From Liquidambar formosana (Eukaryota; Streptophyta; Magnoliopsida; Saxifragales; Altingiaceae), in assembly GCA_039720395.1 (NCBI GenBank), contig CM077833.1, positions 23,644,271-23,708,270 on the forward strand: a stretch of DNA of 64,000 nt, given 5' to 3'. Made by a program: the position numbers and the translations under genes. Positions 24,647 through 36,339 of this stretch are shown here, piece by piece. The notes under the pieces are model-generated. The model was not told where the DNA came from and made no database searches. It saw only the letters and a list, made by a program, of their open reading frames with translations. Each line of letters starts with the position of its first letter. Position 1 is the stretch's first letter.

Positions 24647-25614
24647 GAAGCTAACAGCAGGAAGAACAAATGAGGGGTAGTGCTCCACCGGCAAGGCTTG
24701 GAGGGAGCAGCCGCATAGTGTCTGTGGATGTATCCCCAGGTCCCAATATTATTACTACAAACACTGACAAAAACTTTGATAATGAGGACTCAAGTCACCA
24801 GGTCTCTCCATCTTTTCATGTCTTGGCATTTTGAGTTTGTGTTCCTCACTTTTATGTTTTGTTTTGTTAAAACTCGTACGTGAATATCAATTTCTGGGTG
24901 TCTCACGTATTCTTATGATTTTTTTTGTCATGGTTAGAAACGCAGGTGGAGAAAGTTTCTAGCATTTGTGGGCCCTGGTTTTCTTGTCTCACTCGCTTAT
25001 CTCGATCCTGGAAATTGTAAGCCTCCCCCCCCCCCCCCTCTCTCTCTCTAAATTAGTACTATGCATTGAGCCTCTCCCTCTCTCTCTCTCTCTAAATTAG
25101 TACTATATATTGAAGATTGTATTCTATACATATAGAGGTACAACCCTTAATATATGATGTTGATGCTAATAAAATAACACTTGTTGACCTGAAAATTCCT
25201 GCACATATATATCTATACCTATATTACTAATAAAAGTTTCTTAAGGAGAAAAACTTTTGATTAACTATTTTATAATCATTTAAAATTTTAAAGATAGTAT
25301 TACTTTTATTCATTAATTTAAAAAGCTAGATTACTCTTAATTCTTGTAGATATGTGTTCATATGTATTTTATTATTATTATTTTTTTTTGGATACATTGG
25401 GAGGAGTTCAAACTCTTAACCTATCCTAGTTTTACCTTTTTCCCCACCCTCTCTTATCACTAGGCTAGTCCCTTATCAACTTCTGAGTGTCTTCCATGTA
25501 TTTTAATGATTTTGTTTATTTATTTTTCTAATTAGAAAACCAGGTGGAGAAAGTTTTTGTCATATCTAGGCCTTGGTTTTCTTGTCTTAATGGCTCATAT
25601 CAATCCTGGAAATT
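24643..25614 (+). pseudogene. NRAMP unit B, 5' half (exon 1 and two exon-2 copies)
   Basis: Exon 1 (24643-24801) starts ATG AGA AGC TAA, so it has a stop at codon 4; the ATG at 24673 is in frame and opens the rest (MRGSAPPARLGGSSR). Exon 2 (24938-25016) encodes [17 protein letters not shown] with the metal-site DPGN intact. A second exon-2 copy (25536-25614) encodes YLGLGFLVLMAHINPGN, where the metal-ligand Asp has become Asn. Both end in a proper GT donor with the same phase. Homology to unit C stops at about 25864, just before where exon 3 should be, and is followed by an unrelated repeat. With the 3' half at 18238-20537 it probably represents one gene split by an inversion. Confidence 0.85.
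25212..25270 (+). mobile_element. Helitron-like 5' end remnant
   Basis: TCTATACCTATATTACTAATAAAAG followed by GAGAAAAACTTTTGATTAACTA resembles the Helitron starts at 9389 and 10382. It lies between the two exon-2 copies. No matching 3' hairpin is obvious. Confidence 0.35.
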
Positions 25615-25864
25615 GTAAGCCTGTCTTTATCTCTCTCATGTTAATTAGCACGTGCTAAATTTCTTAAAGTAGCATCATGCGTTATTAGAAAAATTGTATC
25701 CCGTGCATAAATAGGTTGTATTGTACAACCTATATATACATGCATGAGGTACAACCTCCCAATGTATAAGCTGATGCAAGAAAATTAATATGTGTTAACC
25801 TAAAAATCCTATATATATATATATATATATATATTTGTGTTTGTACGCATGTTGGGTGTTGACT

Positions 25865-27060
25865 AATGAGACATGCTACTTCAGTTGTTATATCAATGTG
25901 GAAAACCAATTTAAATGTCATGTCAACTATCGTATCATATCAATTAGGCAAATGGGTTATTTAGCATTTTCCATCTATCCAAAGTATTTGTTATGTGAAC
26001 CTCAAATTTAATCCTGTCAAAGGGCTCAAAGCATTTAAATGTCAACCAAAATTAATCCTCTCAAAGGGCTCAAAATTTTTTTTTTTTTTTTAAAAAAAAA
26101 TGGTTTTTGGGGGGGGGGGGGGGGTGAAGCAGCCCCAGCTCACCCCAATGTGGCTTCGCCACTGTCTAAGAAGTTCCATTTTATCTACTCCATATTTATG
26201 TATTTTTAGCAAAAAAAAAAAAAAAAAGGTCCCCCTTTCATAAACCAAGGCGATCTACGAAAATTAATTTAACCAAGATTGCTAGTGTCAATTAATTGCT
26301 AGTATCCTCACTCATAATCTGTTTCAATCCCTATAGACATGACACATGTTCATATTTTAAACACGATACATATCCATCTTTTAATTAGACATGTAGATGC
26401 GGCGAGTCCACACAAAACGGAAACCCTTTTATAAAGTGGACACATGTTAAAATGGTAGATATATATCTGCTGTGTCCATTAGGAGAATGCCTTACCAAGT
26501 GAGCATGTTCTTATATATAGTCTTCATATATATCCTAATCTTAGTACTATATATTCTATGAACCACTGGGATCTCATCTTCCGTTCTAACTTTGAAGGAA
26601 ATCAAGAATTTGGAAAAAAAAAAAAAAAAAAAAAAAACAAACAAATGCAGGCGGGCGCGCAGTGTTACCACCTATGCTCGGTGCCTTGTGTTTCAAATTT
26701 TGGGTCTATGCCTCGTTGAAGGTGGTATATGTTGTTGTGTCTAAATTTGAGGTTCACACAACAAATACTTTGGACAGATGGAAAATGCTAAACAACTCAT
26801 TTGCCTAATTGATATGATATGATAGTTGACATAACATTTAAATTGGTTTTCCACATTGATATAACAACTGAAGTAACATATCTCATTAGTCCACTATCAA
26901 CTGTTTTTTTCTTTTTATTTAAATTAAAATTTTAATTGCGTTACGTAACTACGTACCACATCAGCTGCTGATGTGTCATCAGTTGAACACTTGGCATGGG
27001 CAAGCAAACTTATGCAAATGAGTCTAAGAGAATTTAGCTTTGGTCTACCTTAACGATTAA
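25865..27060. other. Palindromic spacer between units B and C
   Basis: 25865-26010 is a direct copy of 20700-20850, and 26700-26900 is its inverted copy, so the spacer itself is a local palindrome around an A/T/G-run core (runs of T, A and G near 26080-26124 and of A near 26616-26637). 26940-27060 repeats 17440-17580 in direct orientation. No gene. Confidence 0.6.
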
Positions 27061-27279
27061 CATAATCTGGGATAGCCTAGTATTGTGTTGGACTCTTCAG
27101 CCTTCTTACTCGTAGCGACACTGGTGGAACTTGGGAAACACAAAACTAATTCATCATTTTTCTTTAAACAGAACAAAAACTAAAAGTTTATCATAAACCA
27201 TGAAACCTACACTTGGATACTAGAAACATGCATTTTACAGAACACTCTATGGTGGGGTCACAAGTGATTTGAAAACACC

Positions 27280-30200
27280 CTACTCTGGTAGAGGGATGTC
27301 GGCGAGATCCTCCCTATAAGGTACATTATCCAACTCGAACTCCCTTTCGGATTTGCTTAACCCTTTTTCCATGTGGATTTGGGCATTTGGATCGTTCTTT
27401 GTTGGATCGATGAATGTAACGACAGTGTCTCTTCGACAGGTGAGATAGATGATGGCAATGATATATATGGCCATGCAGGGGAACACAATGATCCCAATAA
27501 AAACATTTGCGACTTTGGGTAAATTGTTGTGAATAAGCCAACCCACAAAGCCTGTGCATAGGTAATAGACGTTGATGCCGATCATTGCCAACCCTAGGAT
27601 CCATGAGATCACAATTATCTGCAAACATATGCAATTGGTAGAGATTATTATTAGTCTCCAAAAAAAATTAAATAAATAAATCAAACATTAGGTTTAAGTC
27701 CACCTACATATATAGAGTTCTTGTGTGGTCCCATCTTGGTGGTACTGCTACTGAATTTAAGGAGTGGGATAAGAGCAAATGGAAGTTCAAATGACAATAT
27801 CATCTGCAAAAAAATATATATATATATATATCCATTATAATTAAGAATTAATTTGAGGAACAATTCCAATATATATATTGGACGAGTTACAAACCGATGC
27901 AATGATGATGAGTCGGCCCGACCCCGAAGATCCACCAATAATGGAGACAATGAGACTAGGCGCAATGGCGACGCACCTAGTCACGAGGTTCCTCAGCCAT
28001 TTCTTCATCTTAAGGTCCAAGAAACCCTTTAACATCACGCCCACCAAAATATAAGTTAGTAGACTACAGAAAATTATAAATCAAATCAATTACACAAAAA
28101 ATAATTAAAAAAGTAAAAAATAAAAAATCTTGAGAACAACGAGTTCAATCCAAAACCTCCATGATAAATTGTCCAGCATAAGTTCCTGTGATGGCAGAGC
28201 TTTGGCCTGAGGCTAGTAATGCGATAGCATAAATGGTTGAGCTAGACCGTCCTAACACGTTCTGCATAAAAATTGCGAGTATTTTGCGTTAGAGTTTGTG
28301 CTTATATAAATTAATTATATGATTTGATTTCACAAGACATAGTGATTTGTACCTTGAGAAGGAATGAAGCAGAGTTGAGGGTGAGATTATTGCATCGATC
28401 AGAGTTGTCTTGTGAGAGGTTTGTGGCTGAGCAAACAGTGCCCGATACGGAGACAATTGAAACATTGATCAAAAATGCTATGAGCAGTGCAAGTCCGCTT
28501 TCCATCAAGTAAAACCGACATGCATCCTATAATAATTAAGGGAAAACACAAGCAAGTGAATTTCACACATAAGCATGCACGTAGGCCAACAAATAAATTA
28601 CCAAAAAATTAGCATAAAAAACACATTCTCTTTCATGTATTTAAAAAAAATTATAGTTTTCTTATTGGATATTATCATTGATGAATTATGGGTCTCACAT
28701 TCTATTAGTGTATGAGTCAACAAATTGGGTTATTAGTATGAGTGAAAAAGTATTTTCTTTGTGCATAAGATGGGTCAACATATGAGTAAATAAGATAGGT
28801 CGAGTTCCCATTCCCTATTACAGTTTAGTCCAGCTACATGTAAATAATTACAATTCAATATAGATGACTACTAATGTTCCAGTAAATAACTATTAACTTA
28901 ATTAAGAATGACTAAAGATCTGCAATTCCCCATTTGTTTGTCTTACATTAATGCCGTGGAGAGATGGGGGTATCTTTCTAGAGAGAACGAGAGCAGAGTG
29001 GAGAAAGAGGTTGTGCCTGTAGAGAAAAGTAAGCGAGCAAATAATGCAGTCAGGATACAATTTAGAAAATTCCAAAAGTGATCCACTAGCTCTTTATCAA
29101 CTACCATTGGTATCAATTAAAGGATCTCAGGACAAAAATAAAAATTAAAAAGTATTAATTAAATAAAAAAAATGCTAAAGTGTCCAAATGGCATGACACC
29201 ACGACAATTCATTATGAATAGTTATATTTTCAATGAAACTATTCAATTATTAGTCTAACTGTTATTTGGGCAAATTGAAGGATTAGGACAATTTTTTTTT
29301 TTTTTTTTTTTTTTGGGTAATTATATGACAAAGTTTATGGGGCAACTTTGAAAGGAAGTGGTGAGAATTGAACACAAGATCTCTTACTTGACAAAAAACC
29401 TAAGACCACTCGATCTGCCCCTTGGGTCTAAACAAATTATTTTGATTTATATAGCATTACTCTTGAAGTCTTAATAAAATCTACATCCAACAAAAAAAAA
29501 AATAAAGTCTTAATTAAATCAAGCAATATGAGTTCCTAGCTTTGCATGTTAAAGCATTGGCAATGAGGTTTGCAGTGGATTTCACTAGGAATTTGGGTCT
29601 GAGATATGTGTCTTTCGAAGGGGATAATGCTGAAGTGATAAATGCTATTAATTCGGCAGAGCACAATCTCTCAGATTTGGGTTTAATTTATGAAGATATA
29701 CAAACTGAGGCAAACTTCTGTTTTCATTCACCAGTTTTCTTGCACACCCGGCGACAGGGCAATGAGGTCTCTCATAGCCTTGCTAGATATGCCAAGAATA
29801 TAACTGATATTACTGTTTGGATGGATGAGATTCCTGAGTGTGTTTGGGATAAAGTCCAAACTGATTTGTATCTTTTATCTCATTAATATATATACCGTCT
29901 TTCTATCAAAAAAATCAAGCAATATGAGGTCAAGTATAAAATAAGAACGTACGGCATGATAAGGGCACCCAAAAGGGCAATGGCATCTCCAGTTGCACTC
30001 TGTCCAGAGAGCTTGGGAACAAACAGGCCATTCAGCACACCAGATGCAGGAGGCTTTACATAACTCATTTCCCCAAAATAACATCCAGCCAATATGAACA
30101 CCAGCACTGCTATCAACAATTCCAGCTTCCTCACCTAGACCACCATAATATAATTATCTATATATTTTTGTAACATATTTTAAATTGTATTTTCTGAGAT

Positions 30201-31938
30201 CACTTGGGATTAGGCCACGTGCTTGTGATCAATTTATATCCATCAATTTTTTCAAATAACACTCGCCCCTTCTTGGTCGTGAATCCATACTTTGATATTG
30301 TACTTGCAATTAATTTTTAAATTTAATTGTGCTTTTATTAAACAAAAACATTTAATAACAAATTTACCCCGTATTTCTGCAGGCCAAGAAGAAGGAGAGT
30401 GCTGAAACCAGTGCAAAGAACTCCAGCCCATAGTGGTATATGGAACAGTATATTTAGTGCAAAGGCTGTCCCAATTACTGCCACAAATAAAATTGAGAAC
30501 AAGTTATAGATATAATACATAATTAATCAGAATTAAGTCAGCAGCTTTAATTTTAAGTTAATAAGAAATCTGCCTTCAGGAATATCAGCCGCTATGACGG
30601 CAAGCTCTGCCAGCAGCCATAGGCAATACTTGATATAATTCGGATACTCAGCCCTGCATAGCTCTGATAGATGTTTGCCTGAAAAAAATATTTTTTAAAA
30701 AATTAAAATTAAAATTAAATAAATCGAGGAGCAACATCAATATTAAGCATTGTTAATTTGTAATGTCGGTAATTTTGAGCTGGCTAGATAGTTTTTTGTT
30801 CATGTCTTACCAGTGCTTACACCAAGATTTGCAGCGAGCGACTGGATTATGAGAGCAAAAACCAATCCGATGAGGACTACCCACAGTAACTGATAATAAC
30901 AAATATATGACATGGTTGCTGGTTAGTTCAATTCTAGTTTCTTGCATGCTAATTTTCTTATCAATGTTTTAAAAATGAAGATTATATGTATGGTCTAGCC
31001 TCTTATTTTTTCTTATCAAATAAGTCCGGCTAACATGACGGCCACCCGAAGATTATATGTGGGTGCCGTGTGTTTTTACAGGTTCTTGTTCGAGTGTCAT
31101 ATAGTTATTTAAGTCTTTTCCGTATCGGATTAATCCACGTACTCATCCTTCTTCAACAGATTTAAAGCAGCAGATGTTCAACTTTCTATTGATTATTGAT
31201 TTGTTATTATCATATCACTTGGTAAAAAAAGTCCGTCAATAATATCTTTGACATTTTTCATTGCATTACCTCATATCCGTGATTAGCTCCGGCTTGCAGA
31301 TCAGTTTCCACTGTTGCAAGATACAATGAAATTTTTTGTAAGTCAACACCCACACATGCGTACAAACACAAATATATGTGTATATATAGGATTTTTAGCT
31401 CAACACATACTAATTTTCTTGCATCAGCTTATACATTGGGAGGTTATACCTCATGTATGTATAAGTTGTACAGTACAATCTATTTGTGCACAGGATACAA
31501 TTTTTCTAATATCGCATGATGCTACTTTAAGAAATTTAGCACGTGCTAATTAACATGAGAGAGATAAAGACAGGCTTACAATTTCCAGGATCGATATAAG
31601 CCATTGAGACAAGAAAACCAGGGCCTAGATATGACAAAAACTTTCTCCACCCGGGTTTCTAATTAGAAAAATAAATAAATAAAATCATTAGAATACATGG
31701 AAGACACTCAGAAGTTGATCTTCACATGTCTAACAGAAAAAAAACTGAGAATCCAAACTCTAAAAGCATGTCATGAAGAGAAGGACCTGCTGATTTGAGT
31801 CCTCATCATCAAACTCTTTGTTGGTGTCACTAGGAATATCGGGCGGTGGGGATACATCCACACACACTATGCGGTTGCTCCCTCCAAGCCTTGGTGCTGG
31901 AGCACTACCACTCATTTCTTGTTCCTGCTGTAGGCTCC

Positions 31939-31942
<4 letters not shown>
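27280..31942 (-). CDS. NRAMP divalent metal transporter, intact (unit C)
   Basis: This is a plant NRAMP1/6-type transporter that moves Mn2+/Fe2+ with protons across a membrane. Exons in transcription order: 31942-31787, 31658-31580, 31310-31270, 30889-30811, 30678-30574, 30477-30368, 30134-29953, 29016-28947, 28526-28353, 28261-28157, 28026-27895, 27803-27708, 27618-27280. They total 1668 nt, 555 aa plus stop, close to the family's usual 510-550. Metal-binding DPGN is at residues 75-78 and MPHN at 250-253, so the selectivity Met is kept. The NRAMP signature [14 protein letters not shown] starts at 351. The protein is hydrophobic, with many membrane segments. I chose the ATG just after the GA run; reading further upstream gives only Gly/Glu/Arg repeat. 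Intron 5 has a GC donor, and intron 7 carries a LINE insertion. Metal specificity cannot be told from sequence. Confidence 0.93.
29533..29911 (+). mobile_element. 5'-truncated LINE, RNase H end, in NRAMP intron 7
   Basis: A 379-bp insertion flanked by a 17-bp target duplication (AAATCAAGCAATATGAG at 29516-29532 and 29912-29928). Unit B at about 20449-20467 has the site once. It encodes the C-terminal part of a retrotransposon RNase H domain: [14 protein letters not shown], then [17 protein letters not shown], then a stop at 29884-29886 and an A-rich tail. It is opposite in strand to the host gene. Long duplications, 5' truncation and an A-rich 3' end are the marks of LINE target-primed insertion. 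Confidence 0.92.

Positions 31943-31978
<36 letters not shown>
31943..31978. repeat. (CT)n microsatellite in NRAMP unit C 5'UTR
   Basis: A pure CT run, GA in the transcript, next to the start codon. It translates in frame as Glu-Arg repeats if a non-ATG start were used, which I do not believe. Confidence 0.9.
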
Positions 31979-31982
<4 letters not shown>

Positions 31983-32013
31983 CAACTCAAATGACTTGGT
32001 TAAGTAACTCTTG

Positions 32014-32021
32014 TATTTATA
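32014..32021 (-). promoter_or_regulatory. TATA box of NRAMP unit C
   Basis: TATAAATA on the minus strand, about 72 bases upstream of the ATG at 31942. Conserved in all three units, as is an upstream block containing AAATGGCTGCTACTCGGTGC. Confidence 0.65.
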
Positions 32022-33545
32022 GTACATGAAGGGTGAACTCATGAAACTTACAGTATCCTACTCATCCAAATGGCTGCTACTCGGTGCAATGGCGACAGGT
32101 CACTAGCTATTCAGTAAGAAAGACCAAATAAATTAATAACTATAATAATTAAAGTAATATTGACACATGAAATTAACTCTAGAAAATATAGAAATAATGT
32201 TTCCTCTAACTTCTCTGATATTTCGAGTATTTTTTTTTTTTCTTATAATGTATATTGAAAAATCTAGTTTAAAACCAATTAATTGCTAGTAGCTTAAGCG
32301 TAGGATTCGCAAACAACACCTAATAAATTACTGATTGCCAAGAATTAAAGCTTCTTCCTTTTATTAACTCTATGCAAGCAAGGTTTCTCAGCACCAATGG
32401 GCTGAGGCATTTAGTAAAGCACTGAATATATATATATATATTCATGACTGGTTGCCAAATTTGTATGGGTTTTTGGTCTTTCCCCTTAAATTGAAAGGGA
32501 AAGTACTAAGTTCATTTTCTTTACAATTTCTTTTCTAGAAATTAAATGAAATTTTTGCATTTCCCCTCTGTCGTCAGAAAATTTCTTTTTACTTTTTTTA
32601 AAATTTTTTTTTTCTAAATGCACTATCTGAAGGATTTCATACTAAGAGTAAAGACTAAAGAGCAATGTCAATTGTGAGAAAATCTCCAAAATATTATGGG
32701 TGCGGGGAGTGGGCAATTTTGAAAACAAATACGTAATTAATAACAGATATGGAAATACGAATAATAGGAGTGCAAATAGCAATAACAATCCCCCCCCCCC
32801 AAAAAAAAAATTTGTTTTCTTTTTTATTTTAAGAAGGGAAAATTGAGTTGTTTATTGACCTCAGCTCTCTCAAAATCTTATCAGTTATCACTTATAATTA
32901 CTATTAATTTATTGAACAATAGTTTAAAATTGTTGGTGGGTGGATGGATGACTGGATTGGTGCACCTTATTGCTTGTGGACACCTTATTGCCTGAGTATG
33001 GAGTTTCCTATTTCGTGAGGAGTTTCTTTTTGTTTTTCTATAAATGAGATGAGAGAGTAGAAGGGTCTCCATACGCGTCCTTGCGAATCACCATATAGAT
33101 GCATGCATGTAGGCATATCAATTTTATATATATTTAATATATTAATATCGCATGCTTATGATCGATTCTAATTAATAATAAATTGTTGTACGGTTAATTA
33201 ATTTATCACCGTGCATGGTTCTCCATGAGGTCACTACAACATGAGTCCAAAGAGGAAAATCTCAAGTTGCAATTATTAGATGGCCGGTTGGATTCAGGGT
33301 GTGGAGATGAATCCATTTCTTTGAATGCTCGTAATTAATTGATAAATCAACTTAATGCACCACCTACTTGTGGGTTGGATCGATTATCTCCCAAGTATTC
33401 ATGCTGTAATTTGGATCATAAATAGGACCGTATTGTGGCCGGCTGCTCCGACTAATAATTGATGGCAGCTCTAACTAGCTATATTAATTTTCCGGTGATT
33501 TTCTGTTCTTCCAACTTTGAGGAGAGAGAGAGAGAGAGAGAAGGA

Positions 33546-33763
33546 GTGGATTTTGTGCATTTAGTTACTTTAAATGCACTGTAAAGTTACCGTGCGATGA
33601 GCGACACGTGGAGAGAGTTGAGATTGGAGGATTGAAATTGGAGACAACCATTTCATGCCCAACCAATCTCAGCCCTCCAATCTCAACTCTCTCCACGTGT
33701 CGCTCATCGCACAGTAACTTTACAGTACATTTAAAATGAGTAAATGCACCAAATCCAAATCCA
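33546..33763. mobile_element. Foldback (hairpin) element, about 220 bp
   Basis: Two nearly perfect inverted arms of about 90 bases: the left contains CTGTAAAGTTACCGTGCGATG and the right its complement, with GCGACACGTGGAGAGAGTTG shared by both. The short middle is about 30 bases. No ORF. It is absent from the matching flank of unit A, so it is a probable insertion. Each arm holds the palindrome CACGTG, a G-box core. Confidence 0.8.
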
Positions 33764-35559
33764 AAGAGAGAAAAATAATAGTGTCGGTCGCATAACACGG
33801 GCATTTCCCCCATATACACAAGGCCATGCAAATACCTACCTGTTTTATAGGAATTATATTAATTTTTGTGTGGGCCCCACGTTTTTATAAGGCGATCGTA
33901 TATCTTAATTGAAGATAAGACGTGTTGTGTTCATATGGAGAAAAGCCAGTGAGAGTATTAGCTATTGATCCTATCATTTCTCATCAAATTAATTTCGTGA
34001 AAACTTTGTTTAATAAATAGGACCTTTTTTTGGGTTTCAAAATTTAAAATGAGGCTAATTAGATGGTAATATGGTAAACCACTCCAAATGCTTATTATGC
34101 TAAATTGTCTTTTGGAGTAAATGATTTTTTCTAAGAGGCAGTTTAAGTGTCTCACCAAATACTTGTAAAATAATGAAAGTGACTTTTATCATTCAAAATG
34201 CCTTTTGAGGCCTTCCAAACCAAACACCCGGATACTAAACTTAGATGGACTATGCTATTTAACTCATCTAATTCACTCATATTCTCCCACGCATTCATAT
34301 GTGGCAACTTTTTCTTATTCTATGCTAGACTCCACATTCAATTATACACTTTTGAGACATAAAATGGGTGGAAAAGGTGGGTGGCAAAAAAATGGATGAA
34401 GTAGCATTTTCCAACTTGGACAGTTGGATTCGACTTCTCACTTATTTTTTTGGTCAACCATCAACCAAGTTTACTCTGAATGTTAATTGATGTGGAGTGG
34501 ATGGTAGCTTTACTAGTATTTCCATTTAAGGAATTAGTCACATGAAAGGTTTGGAAACTCCTGTTAGGAAAATTTTAAAAATGAAAGAACATTAATGACC
34601 ATCCAATTAACCCAAAATCAACCAATTGATTAAGGAAAATATATTTTTTAAAAAAATTTAAAAAATTCAATATCGAAGACATTAATTTTCTTCTTCTTTT
34701 TTTTTTTTTTTTTTTGTGACTAAGGAAAATATTTTTTGTTGGTGATGATAGTAGGAAAATGACGACTATGCGGTCCCCTACACATGGAAGGCCAGTGGCA
34801 TCCAAACGTCCAATGGTGTGCCATCTGTGACCCATGCACCTCCCCTAACTCCAACGACTCTGTATTGAGGGTTCCTTTCATGAGTTTTAAAACCAAACAC
34901 GACTGATTCTATAGACCAACCCCGTTTCTATAATATCTCACTTCTACTTGTCAACTCTAATTTGTTTATCTATCCGTACGTTCCCCATTTATTTGGAACT
35001 CTATAGAAAAAAAAAAAAAAAAATTTATAAAGTTTAGGGTTATTGGTCATTGACCCTTAACCCTCTCATGTGGTGGACATTCCACTGCCGTTGATTTAGG
35101 ATCCGACGGTTCTGATCTGAGTTGTATAAACAGGCTGGCAAAGTACAAATATGGTCGCGACCACATGGCAGGAACGTGCCTAATCCACGTGTACATTTTT
35201 TAAACGGAGAAAATTGTGTAAATCCACGCGTAAATCAAAATCATGTCCTATAGTTTGATGAAGGGGTTTTTTCATAATTAATATTATTATGAGCGACCCA
35301 TGTCACGGTTGGTAGGAGATTGTGAAATAGTGGGAATAATTTTAGTGAGTGCTAGCAGCCACTTTGCTTACCATGCCATTGTCTCTGCGTGCAGGGATAT
35401 GTAGCAAAATTGTGCAAGTTGTCCATCATTTTAATACTATCCTAAAGTGAAGTCAGTGATGCCTCCATTGGCTGGTCATCACGACTGGTCTTAGGTCATT
35501 TAATTTTATCTACTTAATTAATTGGGCCTCACTAAAGCAGTTTGTTAATATATTATCAG

Positions 35560-35625
35560 AGTTAGCAGTCTTGTGTTCGAATCCCTATATGTGCTTATCC
35601 CTACAAAAAAATAATTAAATACTTA
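35560..35625 (+). repeat. Possible SINE remnant
   Basis: TGTTCGAATCC resembles a tRNA-type B box and is followed shortly by an A-rich stretch. No A box is recognised, so this is weak. Confidence 0.25.
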
Positions 35626-35710
35626 CATGATTCGGAGATCAAATTCAATATCAACAATAAAGATTCGGTGCAATAGTTCTCAACCTCGGCCTAATGATCC
35701 TCTTCCCTCC

Positions 35711-35741
<31 letters not shown>

Positions 35742-36339
35742 CCATTTGCTAGATCTTTCAGGAGTCCCCAATAAATTAAATAAACAAATAAATAAAACAA
35801 AAATGCAAGACACCTCACAACACCATCTTTGTTGATATTTTCTCTATATATTGTAGGCGGAGCAGTTTTGAAACGACACACAGGTCATACCATTATAGGA
35901 CAAGATTACAAAATATATCAAAGTCATAGGCAGAGAGAAGTTTAAAATGCTGTTAGGTCTTACCATTAATATAGAACACAAGACAAGATTACAAATATGT
36001 CAAAACAATATAGAGGTAAGAGACAAAAGGCTTAAAAGCCCCTTCAAAACTACTCCCACATACAATATTACAATATATGCAAACAATCTCAGTTATGGTA
36101 CGTGGAGTTGTTTTGAAAGGGCTAGCTTTAAAGCCCTTTGTCCCTGCCTATGTGAATTTGACCTATTTGTAATCTTGTTCTATAATGGAAAGACCTGTGT
36201 GTCGTTTCCTAGTGATGTCTCTTGCATGCACTCTTTAGCAGAGCATGATTGAGATCGAAGGAGGATGTGCAAGAATGAAATAATTAATAGCCGTCCTCGT
36301 TCGAGGATTGGTGGCCCTAGAAACTTTCATGAAGAGGCT

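Larger units (their letters stand above)
32030..36335. other. Unit C upstream flank, no gene seen
   Basis: This is the uninterrupted version of the flank that is split by a Helitron in unit A and inverted in unit B. It contains a foldback element (33546-33763), a G/C-poor spacer, an A run (35710-35739) and a tRNA-B-box-like stretch near 35575. I see no coding structure. Confidence 0.6.

Noticed and set aside
31943..31990. Longer NRAMP N-terminus of Glu-Arg repeats
   Set aside because: It would need a non-ATG start and only translates the GA microsatellite.
33565..33831. 88-codon ORF over the foldback element
   Set aside because: It reads through both hairpin arms; the protein has no family features.
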